A model generated the notes under the pieces. It ran no database searches and was not told where the DNA came from. It saw nothing but the letters and a program-made list of their open reading frames with translations. A program made the position numbers and the translations under genes. A stretch of DNA of 64,000 nucleotides from Jacaranda mimosifolia. Taxonomy: Eukaryota; Streptophyta; Magnoliopsida; Lamiales; Bignoniaceae. How positions within the stretch are numbered: position 1 is the first letter of the stretch; every line of letters begins with the position of its first letter. Positions 1-10,420 of this stretch are shown piece by piece. The stretch is from assembly GCA_018894105.1 (NCBI GenBank), contig CM032122.1:36735404-36799403 (forward strand), given 5' to 3'.

Positions 1-400
1 AGACCCAAGTAAACCGTGTGCAATCATCTACCAATGTTAAGAAGTATTTATGGTCAATGTAGGATGGCATATGAAAGGGGCCCCAAACATCACAATGTAT
101 AAGATCAAATGGCGATTTAGAGAGGTGATTATGAGATATGAAGGGAAGTTGCTTCTATTTGGCTAAAGGACAAACATGACATGAGGCAAAACTAGAGATA
201 TTATCAAGCTGTAAATGATTTTTCATATGAACAAGTTTATGAACATAGGGGTGGCCAAGACGTTGATGTCACATTTGTACAGAAACTTTATTTATATGAT
301 TTACATTCTGAACATAAACTTTGGAAGTATCAAGGCTATAGAGAGCACCCAATGTCACCCTTGCCAATCATCCTCGAATCCTTGGGGTCTTGGAGGGTGA
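1..400 (-). pseudogene. Copia GAG-pre-integrase and start of integrase
   Basis: The minus-strand translation contains a cysteine motif with CHVCPLAKQKQLPF followed by S-P-F-D-L-I-H-C-D-V-W-G-P and then Y-F-L-T-L-V-D-D-C-T-R. These are the zinc-binding pre-integrase region and the first catalytic aspartate block of a Copia integrase. The core is cut by the window edge. Only a pseudogene call is safe, because the upstream frame is broken. Confidence 0.75.
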
Positions 401-1049
401 AGCGATCAGGATAAAAGGTAATAGTGAAATTGGAATCATTGGTAAGAGAACTTATAAAAAGTAAATGCAACTTGAATTGAGGAACAAATAAGACATTATA
501 TAGGGTTAAGTGAGTGTTGAGGTGGAATTTCCCATGAAATAGACATGTATACTTGTGTTATTAGGGAGAGTGACTGAGCAGTGAGAAACCAACTGTAAAG
601 AGGTGAACATGTTAGCATTGGAACATATATGTTTAGATGTAGCATAATCGACAATCCATATATTAAGGGAAGATAGATTGAAATGTAGATATAGTGAAAA
701 AAAGATACCTAAGGATTGTGATGTAGAAGGAGTTTCTGGTAAGTTTGGGAGAAGAGCTGAGATGACTAGATAGCATGCTTATAAGCTGAGAATATTGTTC
801 GGTGATGAAAGACTGGAGGAAGTTGTTAGGCGCAGCTGAAGACGGATCGAAAGATGCAGTAGCTTGATTAATAGTGGAGGTTTGAGGTTGAGTGTTGTAC
901 TGAGGTTGTGGCCTTGGCTTGTAACCAGGAGAATACCCATGTAGCTTGTAACAAGTATCTACTATATAGCCGGGATAATTGCAATGTGTGCAGAACGGCC
1001 GTTCCTTCCTCTGGAATATGTTAGTGGCTGGAGTAGATTTATTACTAGG

Positions 1050-1807
1050 TCAAGGAGCTTTCTTTGTGGCTTCTACTTTAGCAACAAAAGCCATATCATT
1101 ATGAGAGTCAGTAGATGGTAAGTAACTAATAGATCTCTGGCATTCTCCCTGAGCAATCAAAGAGAAGATTTTGCTTATCGGCAGCAAAGGTTCCATCAAT
1201 AATATTTGTCCCCGAATGTGAGCAAAGGACTTGTGGAGCCCCATGAGAAACGACATAGCATACTCACACTGATAGTGTGCATGAATTTCCTTAAGGCCAC
1301 CACAATTGCATCGGCCATAAGTGCACACTGGTCTGTAGTTATTTAGTTCTTCCCAAATTGCTTTCAATTTGGTGAAATAAACACTGACTGAATCATTGCC
1401 CTGAGTGTGAGTAGCAAGACTACAATGTAGCTGAAGAATTCTAGGACTGTTGCTTTGTTGAAAGCAATCTCGGAGATCAGTCCAAATATCGTGCACCGAA
1501 TCGGAGAAAATCACGTTGGCGAGATCTCCTTGGAAACTAAATTGATGATCCCAAAGATAACAACATTGTTATTGCGGATCCACGAAGTAAGAAGAGCAGA
1601 ATCAATTCCATCTAGCAAAGGAATAGATCCGTCGACGAAGCATATTTTATTTTTCATGGATAGTGCGATCAACATCATATGGCTCCAGGAGGGATAGTTT
1701 TCGCCAGGAAGTTGCTGCGACACCAATACCAAGCCAGGATCATCAGTATGATGTAGAAAAAAAAAATTGGAAGGATCATCTGTGGTAGTTCCAGTGAAGG
1801 CAGCCAT
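1050..1807 (-). pseudogene. Copia gag remnant (frameshifted)
   Basis: The first part (1807-1511) opens MAAFTGTTTDD and contains the gag-like block PGENYPSWSHMMLIALSMKN, typical of the N-terminal gag domain of plant Copia elements. The second part (1514-1050) continues in another frame with D-S-V-H-D-I-W-T-D-L and a C-x-C-G-G segment. Downstream at about 1005-915 a short cysteine/histidine stretch (CTHCNYPGY then CYKLHGYSPGYK) resembles a retroviral-type zinc knuckle. A frame change near 1540-1560 separates the two parts, so no intact gag protein is made. Confidence 0.8.
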
Positions 1808-1889
1808 GGCAGCGAAGAGGATCAGCCAGAAGAAAGGGGATTGGGGGAGGAAGATAGAGATTAGGAAGAGATGAAGCAGCCGAAAATAA

Positions 1890-1901
1890 CATCTAATACC
1901 A
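1890..1901 (-). other. Primer binding site (initiator Met-tRNA type)
   Basis: The minus strand reads TGGTATTAGATG immediately next to the LTR end. This resembles the common plant Copia site TGGTATCAGAGC, complementary to the 3' end of initiator methionine tRNA, with mismatches that fit age. Confidence 0.7.
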
Positions 1902-2150
1902 TGTTAATTTCATGAATGAATAAAGACTAAGTGGATACAGAACCCATACTGGAGAGAAAACTAGTAAACTAAAAAAGATGCTCCTTTATTCAACTGTGTC
2001 AATATGTACAAGAGACCTACTATTTATAGAAGACAAAGAACAGCTAACTAACTTGACTACTGGATAACAACTTGTGGTTACAATTAACAGAAAACCCTAA
2101 CTCTAATAGGTTGTTGTACATAAATATCTATGGCTAGCTAATACACATCA
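1902..2150 (-). repeat. 5' LTR of the first Copia element
   Basis: The inner edge is fixed by the primer binding site directly next to it; on the minus strand the LTR ends in TTAACA. The outer edge is set by the point where homology to the second copy of a local duplication begins (2151), giving a length near 249 bp. The outer terminus could be 2146 or 2150, both of which give a TG start on the minus strand. A TATA box (TATAAATAG on the minus strand) lies at about 2021-2029. Confidence 0.75.
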
Positions 2151-2705
2151 AATAATTACAACATTTTATCATATCTACATATATGTGTTTATACACACAT
2201 ATCTGGTGCCCGTTAAGTTTGAACATCAAACCTTACACTTTATGTATGAAACTTATGTTATTCATAAGACAAAATTACTTGACATGTCTGTATATATATG
2301 TATGTATATATACTCTGTCAAAGAGTTATTTCTAAAGGAATATACGAATGTGAGAAGCAATTCTAATTTAATATAGTAAAGTAAACTAAACAAAAGAACT
2401 AAAAATATGAAAGAAATAAATTATTTGGAAATTAATGAGCTCAAAGTCTAATCTCAAAGTTAGAATAAAAACTTTATTGTGTTCCAACTGTCCAAGGAAA
2501 ATAACTCTTTCCTCCTGGTTATGATAACAGAGGTACTAATCAATGCTGTAGGTAATTAAATTTTTTAGGCCCGTAAACAATATATATTAATAGGTGAGTT
2601 CTAAATGCATGACAACAAATTCATCGGGACATTATTTGTGTCTTTAAACTCATGAGGACATGGAATAATTTCAATTTTTATCACCACTATAGCAATATTC
2701 ATTAT
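2151..2705. repeat. Dispersed direct duplication, copy A
   Basis: This stretch aligns over most of its length with 4681-5447. Shared landmarks include CAATAATTACAA, AAATTATTTGGAAATTAATG, the block around TCTTTCCTCCTGGTTAT and CTGTAGGTAATTAAATTTT. Copy A is cut on its left by the Copia LTR. No coding potential is visible; it lies just 3' of the kiwellin-like gene. Confidence 0.75.
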
Positions 2706-2845
2706 TAGTAAAAACCAAACTCGTATTTCGATTTATACTATAGGGATACCAGAGTCCACACACAATTGAATATAAACATTTACGAGCATAAGGCCACTGG
2801 CTATTTATATGTATTACAAAAACATGAACTGGAATCTATAAACTG

Positions 2846-3531
2846 TTAGGAATTTTCAGGGTATTTGCTGCATTTGCCGCCGGAAGGAGAGGGAGGTGCT
2901 CCGCCGCCGCCGCCACCAATATGAGATCCTACTTCAGGGTCATCGATGCACTTTCCGTTGATGCATAGCAACTGACCAGCACAGTCGTTTAGGGTGTGGC
3001 ATGGGCCGTTGCAGGAAGATTGTGTATTTCCAGGAGAAGAATAATGCTAATCTATAATATTATAAAAAGAAAGGTTGTTTTGTATTTAAAGTGGAAGTTA
3101 TTTATAATTTTTTACATAATTTACATTTCAATTATTCCAACAACTAAAATGAGTAATGCAGTTTGAAGGATAAAATTGAGAATTTAGTACAAAAATGTGG
3201 TTTGGATACCAAATTTACTAATATTCCAAATTTTTCCTTTAAGTTGCCCTTTAGAAGTGATGGTTCAACAAAGTCACAATTATACTTTTCATAAAATCCA
3301 CAAACCCACAAATTTGTATTGTCAAAATTCCATTTTCCATTATTTTCTTTATCATATCAAAATATCTAACATAATTTTAACTTTACTCATAATTTAAATT
3401 ATTTAATATATTAATTTTAAATGATTCAATAATTAGTTTTATGTGCATAAAAAGGGCGTGCAACAACTACTAGCAGTAATAACAGTAAATAGGAAAAACG
3501 AAACTAGGACTAGGAGCATGTTTTTCTCCAT
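2846..3531 (-). CDS. Kiwellin/kissper-domain-like small secreted cysteine-rich protein (possibly interrupted)
   Basis: A minus-strand start at 3531 gives a hydrophobic leader, MEKNMLLVLVSFFLFTVIT, about 55 bp downstream of a TATA box. The mature part is in a second block (3046-2846, ending at a stop): cysteines spaced C-x3-C-x5-C-x5-C-x4-C, then IDDPEVGSHI, a run of six glycines, and a final cysteine near the end (GGKCSKYPENS). This spacing and the DDP-VG-H-I segment are those of the N-terminal kissper part of kiwellins (ripening-related proteins). The C-terminal barwin-like domain of full kiwellins is absent. The usual sixth cysteine after H-I is glycine here, with a cysteine reappearing 16 residues later. 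The about 470-base gap between leader and domain contains a dispersed repeat. The acceptor at 3047-3048 is in phase 0, while the best donors at the leader end are phase 1, so it may be a broken gene. Secretion is inferred from the leader. Confidence 0.5.
3052..3316. repeat. Dispersed repeat inside the kiwellin-like gene, shared with the hAT element at 19525-21164
   Basis: This AT-rich segment between leader and domain aligns with 20288-20540. Matching landmarks are TATTATAAAAA, TTTACATAATTT, GTTTGAAGGATAAA versus TTTGAAGGATAAA, TTTGGATAC, and ACAAA followed by C near the end. It explains much of the putative intron. Confidence 0.65.
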
Positions 3532-3585
3532 GATGGCGATTGAATTATGTGTTGTCGTGGGCTAAGCGAGAGAAGGCCTTGCTTG

Positions 3586-3593
3586 TATATATA
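3586..3593 (-). promoter_or_regulatory. TATA box of the kiwellin-like gene
   Basis: TATATATA (CTATATATAC on the minus strand) lies about 55 bp upstream of the minus-strand start codon at 3531, which would leave a 5' UTR of roughly 25 bases. The spacing supports the leader as a real first exon. Confidence 0.5.
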
Positions 3594-3599
3594 GTACTA

Positions 3600-4680
3600 T
3601 AACAAACAAAATAAAAAACAATATATAGTGACAAGATGGAAAGTGATATCCAAAATTGTAACTAATTATATTTAATAAGTTACAAAAGATATAATTTTAA
3701 CAAAATAATAATATTCACAACTTAATAGCAGCAACAATTGTTTATAAATGTCATTGATGATTTATAATCAGTAATATATTTATATATTAATGTGACTACA
3801 GAAAATTTAGCCCTTAATTTGGACATAGGATGCATATTCGAGTATACTTTGTTTTCAACAAAAATTCTTCAACGTTCAAATCAATACTCTATTCATGAGA
3901 GGGGATTTTAAACAAAGAAAGGTATATGTCTGAATCGTAAACTTGCATACTTCACAATATCAAACTTGTTAAGTGGCATTTGATTCAATTGTATAAGTCT
4001 AGCACATAAAGTATGAAGTCAAGATTTCGAACCTAACGAACTCCTGACAACCAACGTGCATGTGTATGAATAAAAAAATAAAGCAATGTCAAATTTAATA
4101 TGGTATTTAAAATGATAGGAAAAGAATTAATTAAGGTTAAATAATTGTATTTACTTGGCCTAATCAATACAAATCCTATAATCCCGTTAACTAGGAGATG
4201 GTGAATTAAACTTAGTAGCCCATTATCTTAGCCCACATCATAGAGTAGCAACTTGGTGATAATAAAATTAATTACGATTCTATAATAATATTATTATTTA
4301 GCTAGTTTTTAATAATGATAATTAAAACTTAATTATTACGATTTATTATTATACTTATAAAAAATATTATTACTCAATATGTAATTAGTGATAATTTGAG
4401 TTAAGCACTTAAAATCCTATCAATAATATTATTTTTCTTGATAACAGCACTAACGAAATTGAAATTTTATTATGGATACATAGCTGGAAACTACCCTATT
4501 CAGTAGATAGCTGGCGTGCCGATAAAGTTGATGAAGAGGACATGTACTATTGGACATTCAATTGCAATTTGCATGAATGAAATCTGATACGTGCATGTGA
4601 TCTCAATTGTATCTATCGAAGTTAGTTATTGAAGACAAAACGAAAATACAAATATGATAGTTATATAATATATTGACGCA
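3600..4680. other. AT-rich intergenic stretch, no gene seen
   Basis: No open reading frame of note. At about 4011-4040 a B-box-like TTTCGAACC follows tRNA-like sequence and precedes an A-rich tail, so a decayed SINE is possible but no target-site duplication is visible. A short GT/AT microsatellite begins near 4715, inside copy B of the duplication. Confidence 0.4.
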
Positions 4681-5447
4681 TTCAATAATTACAATATTTT
4701 GTCATATCTGCGCGCACGTGTGTGTGTGTATATATATATATAAACGTTCATATATTTGTGCTTATTAGGTTCGAAACTTTGATTTTATACTTTATATATA
4801 AAACTTATATTATTAAATTAAAAATTAATTAATATGTATATATATGTATATTTTGTTAAATAGTTATTTCTAAAGTAATATACGAATATGAGAAGCAATT
4901 CTTATTTAATATGATAAACTAAACTAAATAAAGAAAAAGTATGAAAAAATATGACAGCAATAAATTATTTGGAAATTAATGAGCTCCAAGTCTAATCTCA
5001 AAGAATAAAATCTTATTGTGTATTTGTGTTCCAACTGCCCAAGGAAATAACTCTTTCCTCCTGGTTATTATAGCAGAGCTACTAATGCTGTAGGTAATTA
5101 AATTTTCTTAAGCCCTAAACAATATATATTTGGTGGCTTTTAAATTCATCACGACATTATTTGTGTCTTTAAACTTAGGCAGGGCATGGAATAAATTTTA
5201 TTTTATTTTTTTAGAGAAAGCATTACAAATAACGAATTTTGATACTTTCAAAAAATCAATATTTTTCTATTTTTAAATCAAATAAATCGATGTATAGACT
5301 ACACACAATGCATAAAGGGGCAAAACATGCCCATTTTGGGTCGAACAAAATTAAGACATCCCACATAATATGAAAAACTGATACCATTGAATTATAAGCT
5401 ACTGGAATAATTTCAATTTTCATCACTACTCAAACAATATATATTGT
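4681..5447. repeat. Dispersed direct duplication, copy B (carries a SINE)
   Basis: Second copy of the segment at 2151-2705, in the same orientation and about 2.5 kb away. It is longer because a 208 bp SINE was inserted at 5195. Left of 4681 the two copies are unrelated, because copy A is interrupted there by the Copia element. Many substitutions and small gaps separate the copies, so the duplication is old. Confidence 0.75.
5195..5402 (-). mobile_element. tRNA-derived SINE with 8 bp target-site duplication
   Basis: The insertion is exactly defined by the empty site in copy A: TGGAATAA occurs once there (near 2661) but flanks this 208 bp segment on both sides (5187-5194 and 5403-5410). On the minus strand it starts GTAGCTTATAATTCAATGG, a tRNA A-box-like region, has a B-box-like GTTCGACCC about 60 bases on, and ends in an A-rich tail (AAAATAAAATAAAAT). 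This is the structure of a Pol III-transcribed tRNA-derived SINE. Confidence 0.75.
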
Positions 5448-5966
5448 TCATTACCCTAGCTACTTCAATTTGTATTGGACTCGGTCCCTTAATTAACTCT
5501 CCAAATTTAATCATTCAATCCCTCCACTAATTATGTTGTTTCTCTGAAGGCTGAGACATTGGGCCGAGGCGATAATTGGTTCCATTTGACAACCAAAACA
5601 CCAAAGGCCCAAACCAATTCTTTAGCAATCCATACCATCAAGCCGAAAACAGACCAAAAACGTATTACCAAAGCCATTACAAACCACAACCAATACACTC
5701 AAATTAATTCATCAAGGAATTACACCCTTCTTTTTAAAATTAATGTTTGCATTTACATTATTCTTTCGCCAATCCAATTGAAATTGCTCAAGAATTCACT
5801 ACATTATCTGCTTCCCAAACAATAGTTCAAATAGTGTGATGACAATGGGTTTTTTCAAATTAATTTACTAACAACAACAATAATATGCGCCTTAATTTCA
5901 TCTTTTTCGCAAAAATAATACTATAGTTTGATGAAGTAGGAATTAAATTGAAGGATGAGACTTAAA

Positions 5967-6308
5967 GGGTGTTTGGCTAAATACTTTTAGAACTTATAAG
6001 ATGTTAAATCTTTTCTTTTTAAATAAATTCTTAAAGTGTTTAAAGACTTTGGAGCTTATAAGATACTAATAATGGTATTTTTGTAATTAATATGATTTAA
6101 ATTAAGAGAGCTTGTTAAGATCTTAAAAATAAGTTTGGATTCATTACTGTTTTAAAAAGAGTTTATAAGATTCTAACATCTTATTTTCGAAATTTACAAG
6201 CTTTTTTTCAATAAATAAATAAATTTTCAAATATTTTTTGACATTTTATAAACTTTCAAACATTTTATAAGATGTTTTAAAAAGTTTATAAGCCCACCTA
6301 AACACCCT
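5967..6308. mobile_element. MITE, probably hAT-type
   Basis: Terminal inverted repeats GGGTGTTTGG and CCTAAACACCC enclose an AT-rich interior built of repeated TTATAAGAT/AAACTTTATAA palindromes. The flanks share CTTAAAG on both sides (5961-5967 and 6309-6315), a 7-8 bp target-site duplication depending on where the termini are drawn. No coding sequence. Confidence 0.65.
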
Positions 6309-6315
6309 CTTAAAG

Positions 6316-8209
6316 CACTCATCATAGAATACCTAAGAGATGTAATTTTTATATTGATTTTTGATCAACTACTTCGTATCTTATTTTACGTGCATCAAAA
6401 AACTTGAACTTTGACTTCTTTCGTCAAATCCAATTAATTATATAATAAAAATTAATCATATTTATCTTATAATTTATTATTCTATTCAAAATTGAGTAAG
6501 GCGGATTAAAATTTCAGGTGTGAAAACTTAGAACATGACTAGCTAGTGCAATTGAAACACTCCCACCATAGAATCATTTGGAATTATGAATACTTTTAGG
6601 TCAAGTTCCTTTAATATTTTAAATGTTGTCAATCTTTTACCTTTTGTTGATTAATTTTACAAATTCTTGACATTTATTTACATTTTTGTGGAATGGTTTG
6701 AAATTTCCTTTGACTAGTACCCTTTTTTACATCAATTGAAGTCCATTGTCTGCAAAGAATTTGGTCACAGAGTCTTTCCTTAAGAAAGATCAAGATTTCA
6801 ACTCATACTTTCAAGATTATTAGCACTAATTCATTTGACCAAGTCTGCTTAATGATGGTTGTATTGAATTTAAAGAGCTCAATTTTGACACTTTTCCACT
6901 ATCTGACGAATTTAATTATGTCATTAATTATTTAATCCGCCGGCCTAATAATTTTGGAAAAGTAAAATTTTTTGGGTTAATTTCGATAATTACCATTAAC
7001 ATATGTTGCTTTCTGAGAAATTATCGTTGTACAATTTTGAAGACGTTTAGAAGCCTTTTTTTTTTTTTTTTTTTTTGGTATAATATTTCGAAAACAAAAA
7101 TGATTGGAGGATGAGATAACATGATTCAATGAAACGACAAATTAATTGTAACCACAGAGCATCACGGAATGCATGGTTTTACCTTTTTACAATATAGATT
7201 TAATTATATTTTAATTATAATGAATAAATACTGAATAAGATAATACTAATTATATTATGGTTTTAAAAATGGAAAAGAAATGTCCAAGGACTATAGACGA
7301 AATATTTAGTAGTTCACAAATCTAAAAGAATTGTTTTGCTATTTATATCTAGTTGTCATGATACGCTATCTTTGTATGCATAAAGCAACTGTCGATTATT
7401 TTTGAATGTGAGTGAGAAGTTAGGCACATGAGCCGATAAAATGTATTACGAACTATATATAGACTATTTTTGACAAATTAATTTTTAGTGTATTGATGTA
7501 AAAATCGTCGCTAAATGAGCATAAAATTCCTTTTTAATATAGTATAAATATTTCAGTCGGTTTCAGAAAGATGATAAACACAAAAGGGTATATATATGCA
7601 ATTCATAATCAATTATTCTTTTTCATTAAAAAATAAATATATAATGTATATAGAATAGTAAATGAACACGTCCCGAAATTGTTCATATTATTTTCTTACA
7701 TTAGTTATAATTGACAATATTCTAAAATACAAAAATTAGAGAAGGACAATATTTATCCAATAAAACCATGCAAAAAAATCAAGAAATTTCTTCCCAAAAC
7801 GTTTTCTCCATCCTAGAAAGTTAAAAGCTACCAAATCCATCAACTCACCAAATTAAAATTGGACAGGTAACTTTTTCTCCTCTATTCTAAGACATGGCTG
7901 CAACCAAAAACAAATTTAAAACAAAAACAAAAACAAAAAAATTATTTTATATTGTCCTTTAACATTCTTAACACTTGTCACTATTTTAAATTCTCTTTTT
8001 GACGCTCTTAACACTTGTCACGTAGTTATCAGACCCCAGTCATTTATGTAGCAGTCTGCAATTTTTTTTTATCTCAGATATGTAACTAATTTAGTCTTAT
8101 TCTTCATAGTTAAATAGAAGTATTTGATTGTCCGGTAAAACAAATAGAGGTCTATTATATTCTAGACTTCTAGTTCATTTCCAACCTTCTGTAAGTCGAA
8201 TTTCTAAGG
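6316..8209. other. AT-rich intergenic DNA, no gene seen
   Basis: No convincing coding exon on either strand. It includes a homopolymer T run near 7060-7075. Nothing else could be identified. Confidence 0.4.
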
Positions 8210-8566
8210 GCCTATTTGGTTTTATTTTCATTTTCAGTTTTTATTTTCATCTTTTTCAAAATATTAGAAAGTAGTTAGTGAAAATAAATTTGTATTTAAA
8301 TAAATTATTGAAAAAGTAATGATTATGTTAATTTTAGTAGGTTGTAGGTGGAAAAATATAGAAATAGTGGAATAGAAAGAGAAGATATATAGGTTATTGG
8401 GAAAAGATATATAGATTATTGGGAGAATATATATAGATTATTGAAAAATATATTTTGAAAATGAAAATGAAAATGATATTACATGAAATATGTAAAAAGT
8501 GACGTGTTTCATTTTTGGAAGAGTGGGAAATGTGAAAGTGAGTTTTGAAAATGAAATCAATCAGGC
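8210..8566. mobile_element. MITE (family also present at 56354-56618)
   Basis: Inverted termini of about 20 bp start GCCTATTTGGTTTTATTTTC and end in the matching inverted copy (…ATTTCATTTTC on the minus strand). The flanks repeat CTAAGG on both sides (8204-8209 and 8567-8572). The interior has diverged repeats around GATATATAGATTATTG. A related element is found 48 kb away. Confidence 0.7.
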
Positions 8567-9060
8567 CTAAGGTTGTGTTTGGTAAGTAGTTTTAAATTAA
8601 TCCTTAACAATAAATTGGTTGTGATTATTTATTTATCTTGTAATTATATATTGTGAGTTGTCAACCCATATTTTTGTGGCAAATTTAAATATTACTTTCT
8701 TTGGAGTTATTTAAAACTTCTATCTCATCACTTAACTAATTGCAATCCAAAAGAAATATGCTATTATATTACGTTGTTCGTAAGCAAAGCTACATCATAA
8801 GATCAAGAATCCGAATTGTCAATAAAGTTCTGCTCAAGTCACACCCAATAACATCATTTTTAAGAGGTACCACTAATATATAGGTAATTGTCTATTTTAA
8901 TGGTAATTTATTTTAATTATTTGAAGTTGTCAATGATTTATATTCTTAATATAATTATATTTATTGATTTGCTTGTCCTACCAAAATAATTTATATCTTT
9001 ACCGTGCATAAATTCGTAGAAGTATTTTTATTGGTGTGCTATTTTACAAGTTGATAAAAT

Positions 9061-9345
9061 TTACCTCATTTAAGAAGATAATGACAAATATTTTTATTTT
9101 TTTTAAAACTTTTTTTCCCTCTCTCCAATATTTTTTCAAGTAATCTCCAAAATTTACCTCATTTCAAAAGATAATGACAAGTATTTGTTTTCAACTTTCT
9201 TCCAACTCTCCAATATTTTTTCCAAGTAATTCTTGTAATCTCCAAAATTTACCTCATTTCAGAAGATAATGACAAGTGTTTGTTTTTAACTTTCTTCCAA
9301 CTCTCCAATATTTTTTCCAAGTAATTCTTCTTCTTCTTCTTCTAT
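9061..9345. repeat. Tandem repeat of about 92-96 bp, three copies, plus (CTT)n
   Basis: The block TTACCTCATTT…AGATAATGACAA…CTCTCCAATATTTTTTC begins at 9061, 9153 and 9249. The third copy runs into a CTT microsatellite at about 9327-9343. No coding sequence. Confidence 0.8.
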
Positions 9346-10312
9346 TATCATTTCATCCTTGGGAACATATAAAAACGTAATTGAAGATTTTAATTATTTT
9401 TACACAATAAAAAAGATCATCTTTAGGTTTTAATTAATTAATTTAGAAGAACTCAAAATATGTTAAAGTGTTATTTTATTTTTAAATAAAATAATAATAA
9501 AATTTAGGAGTGATATGCATGCCTAATTATGGTTCCAGGGGCATAAAAATAAAAGTTCAATAAAGGACCAATATAATTAATCAATAAAGCTATCAAATCC
9601 ACATAACTAAGTCCACTTAAAATGAGTCTCATAATTTTGATGGGCCCAAACATGCTAAGGACTTAATCAATATGAAAAACAACTTTTACAACGAAAAAGC
9701 ATTTAAACACTTATTTTTAAACTCGAACATTGACTCTATATCAACACACTCAGGAATAAAAGCTCATATTTCATTAATTTATGAAAAAGATCCTAAATCC
9801 AATTTCATGCAACATCAAGAAGGTAACTATGGTTTCATGACCAAATAAGCATAGAGTATTAAGCCCAAAAGAAAAAATATATATAAAAAAATAAAAATAA
9901 AAAGATAAAATTACCCAAAATGATTAAAACCAGACAGAGAAGGAAAGCGAAATTCAATGACGCTGAAAAACTGTAAAATGAGTTGCATCCAATTTGGAAT
10001 AAAAAGAAACAAAAAACGTCAAATAAAAGAACTCCAACAAATCCCTCCTGGCCTGAGTCATTTTCCACGGTACCTGATGATGATTTTTTGTGTAGAATTA
10101 ATATGTATCTATCTCATTTTCCCGTCAACATCTAATTTTGTGTGCCCTATTCATTCTTTCAACAGTTTGACATTTCTTACATAAAATGAAATTCCAATCA
10201 AAATCAACTACTTCCTTTTTACCATTCATTCACACTGTACCAATATTACAGCACCCTTCACTTTATTAATTAATTTACGTTTTTACATCTGGGGTAGGGT
10301 CTTATTAACTTC
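9346..10312. other. Intergenic DNA and upstream region of the carbonic anhydrase gene
   Basis: AT-rich, with no coding exon identified on either strand. The final 200-300 bases would be the proximal promoter of the gene that starts at 10421. Confidence 0.4.
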
Positions 10313-10320
10313 TATATAAG
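10313..10320 (+). promoter_or_regulatory. TATA box of the carbonic anhydrase gene
   Basis: TATATAAG lies 101-108 bases upstream of the start codon at 10421, placing transcription start near 10345 and giving a 5' UTR of about 75 bases. Confidence 0.6.
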
Positions 10321-10420
10321 CACGATCCACCAGACCCTCCCCACTTATCAACCGACCCAGTATTTTTCTGGAAAAAGAAATAAAGATCATATACAAACGG
10401 AGAAGCAAAGATCAGTGATT

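Larger units (their letters stand above)
1..2150 (-). mobile_element. Truncated Ty1/Copia retrotransposon with 5' LTR, gag and start of pol
   Basis: On the minus strand the order is LTR, primer binding site, gag, zinc knuckle, protease, GAG-pre-integrase and the start of the integrase core, which runs off the window at base 1. The order protease then integrase before any reverse transcriptase is the Copia arrangement. The reading frame is broken: gag shifts frame near 1540-1560, the protease region (about 700-480) has stops, and the protease aspartate motif reads D-Y-A-T instead of the usual D-S/T-G-A. The 3' half and 3' LTR are outside the window. The element is decayed and should not be autonomous. 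The right end abuts a segment that is duplicated further on (2151-2705), so the insertion edge is well placed. Confidence 0.85.

Noticed and set aside
4000..4090. SINE with B-box TTTCGAACC
   Set aside because: Only a B-box-like word and an A-rich stretch are visible; no target-site duplication or convincing A-box was found, so it is not listed as an element.
9061..9345. CRISPR-like spacing of a repeated block
   Set aside because: The whole 92-96 bp unit is repeated, not short repeats with unique spacers, and the genome is a plant nuclear genome.
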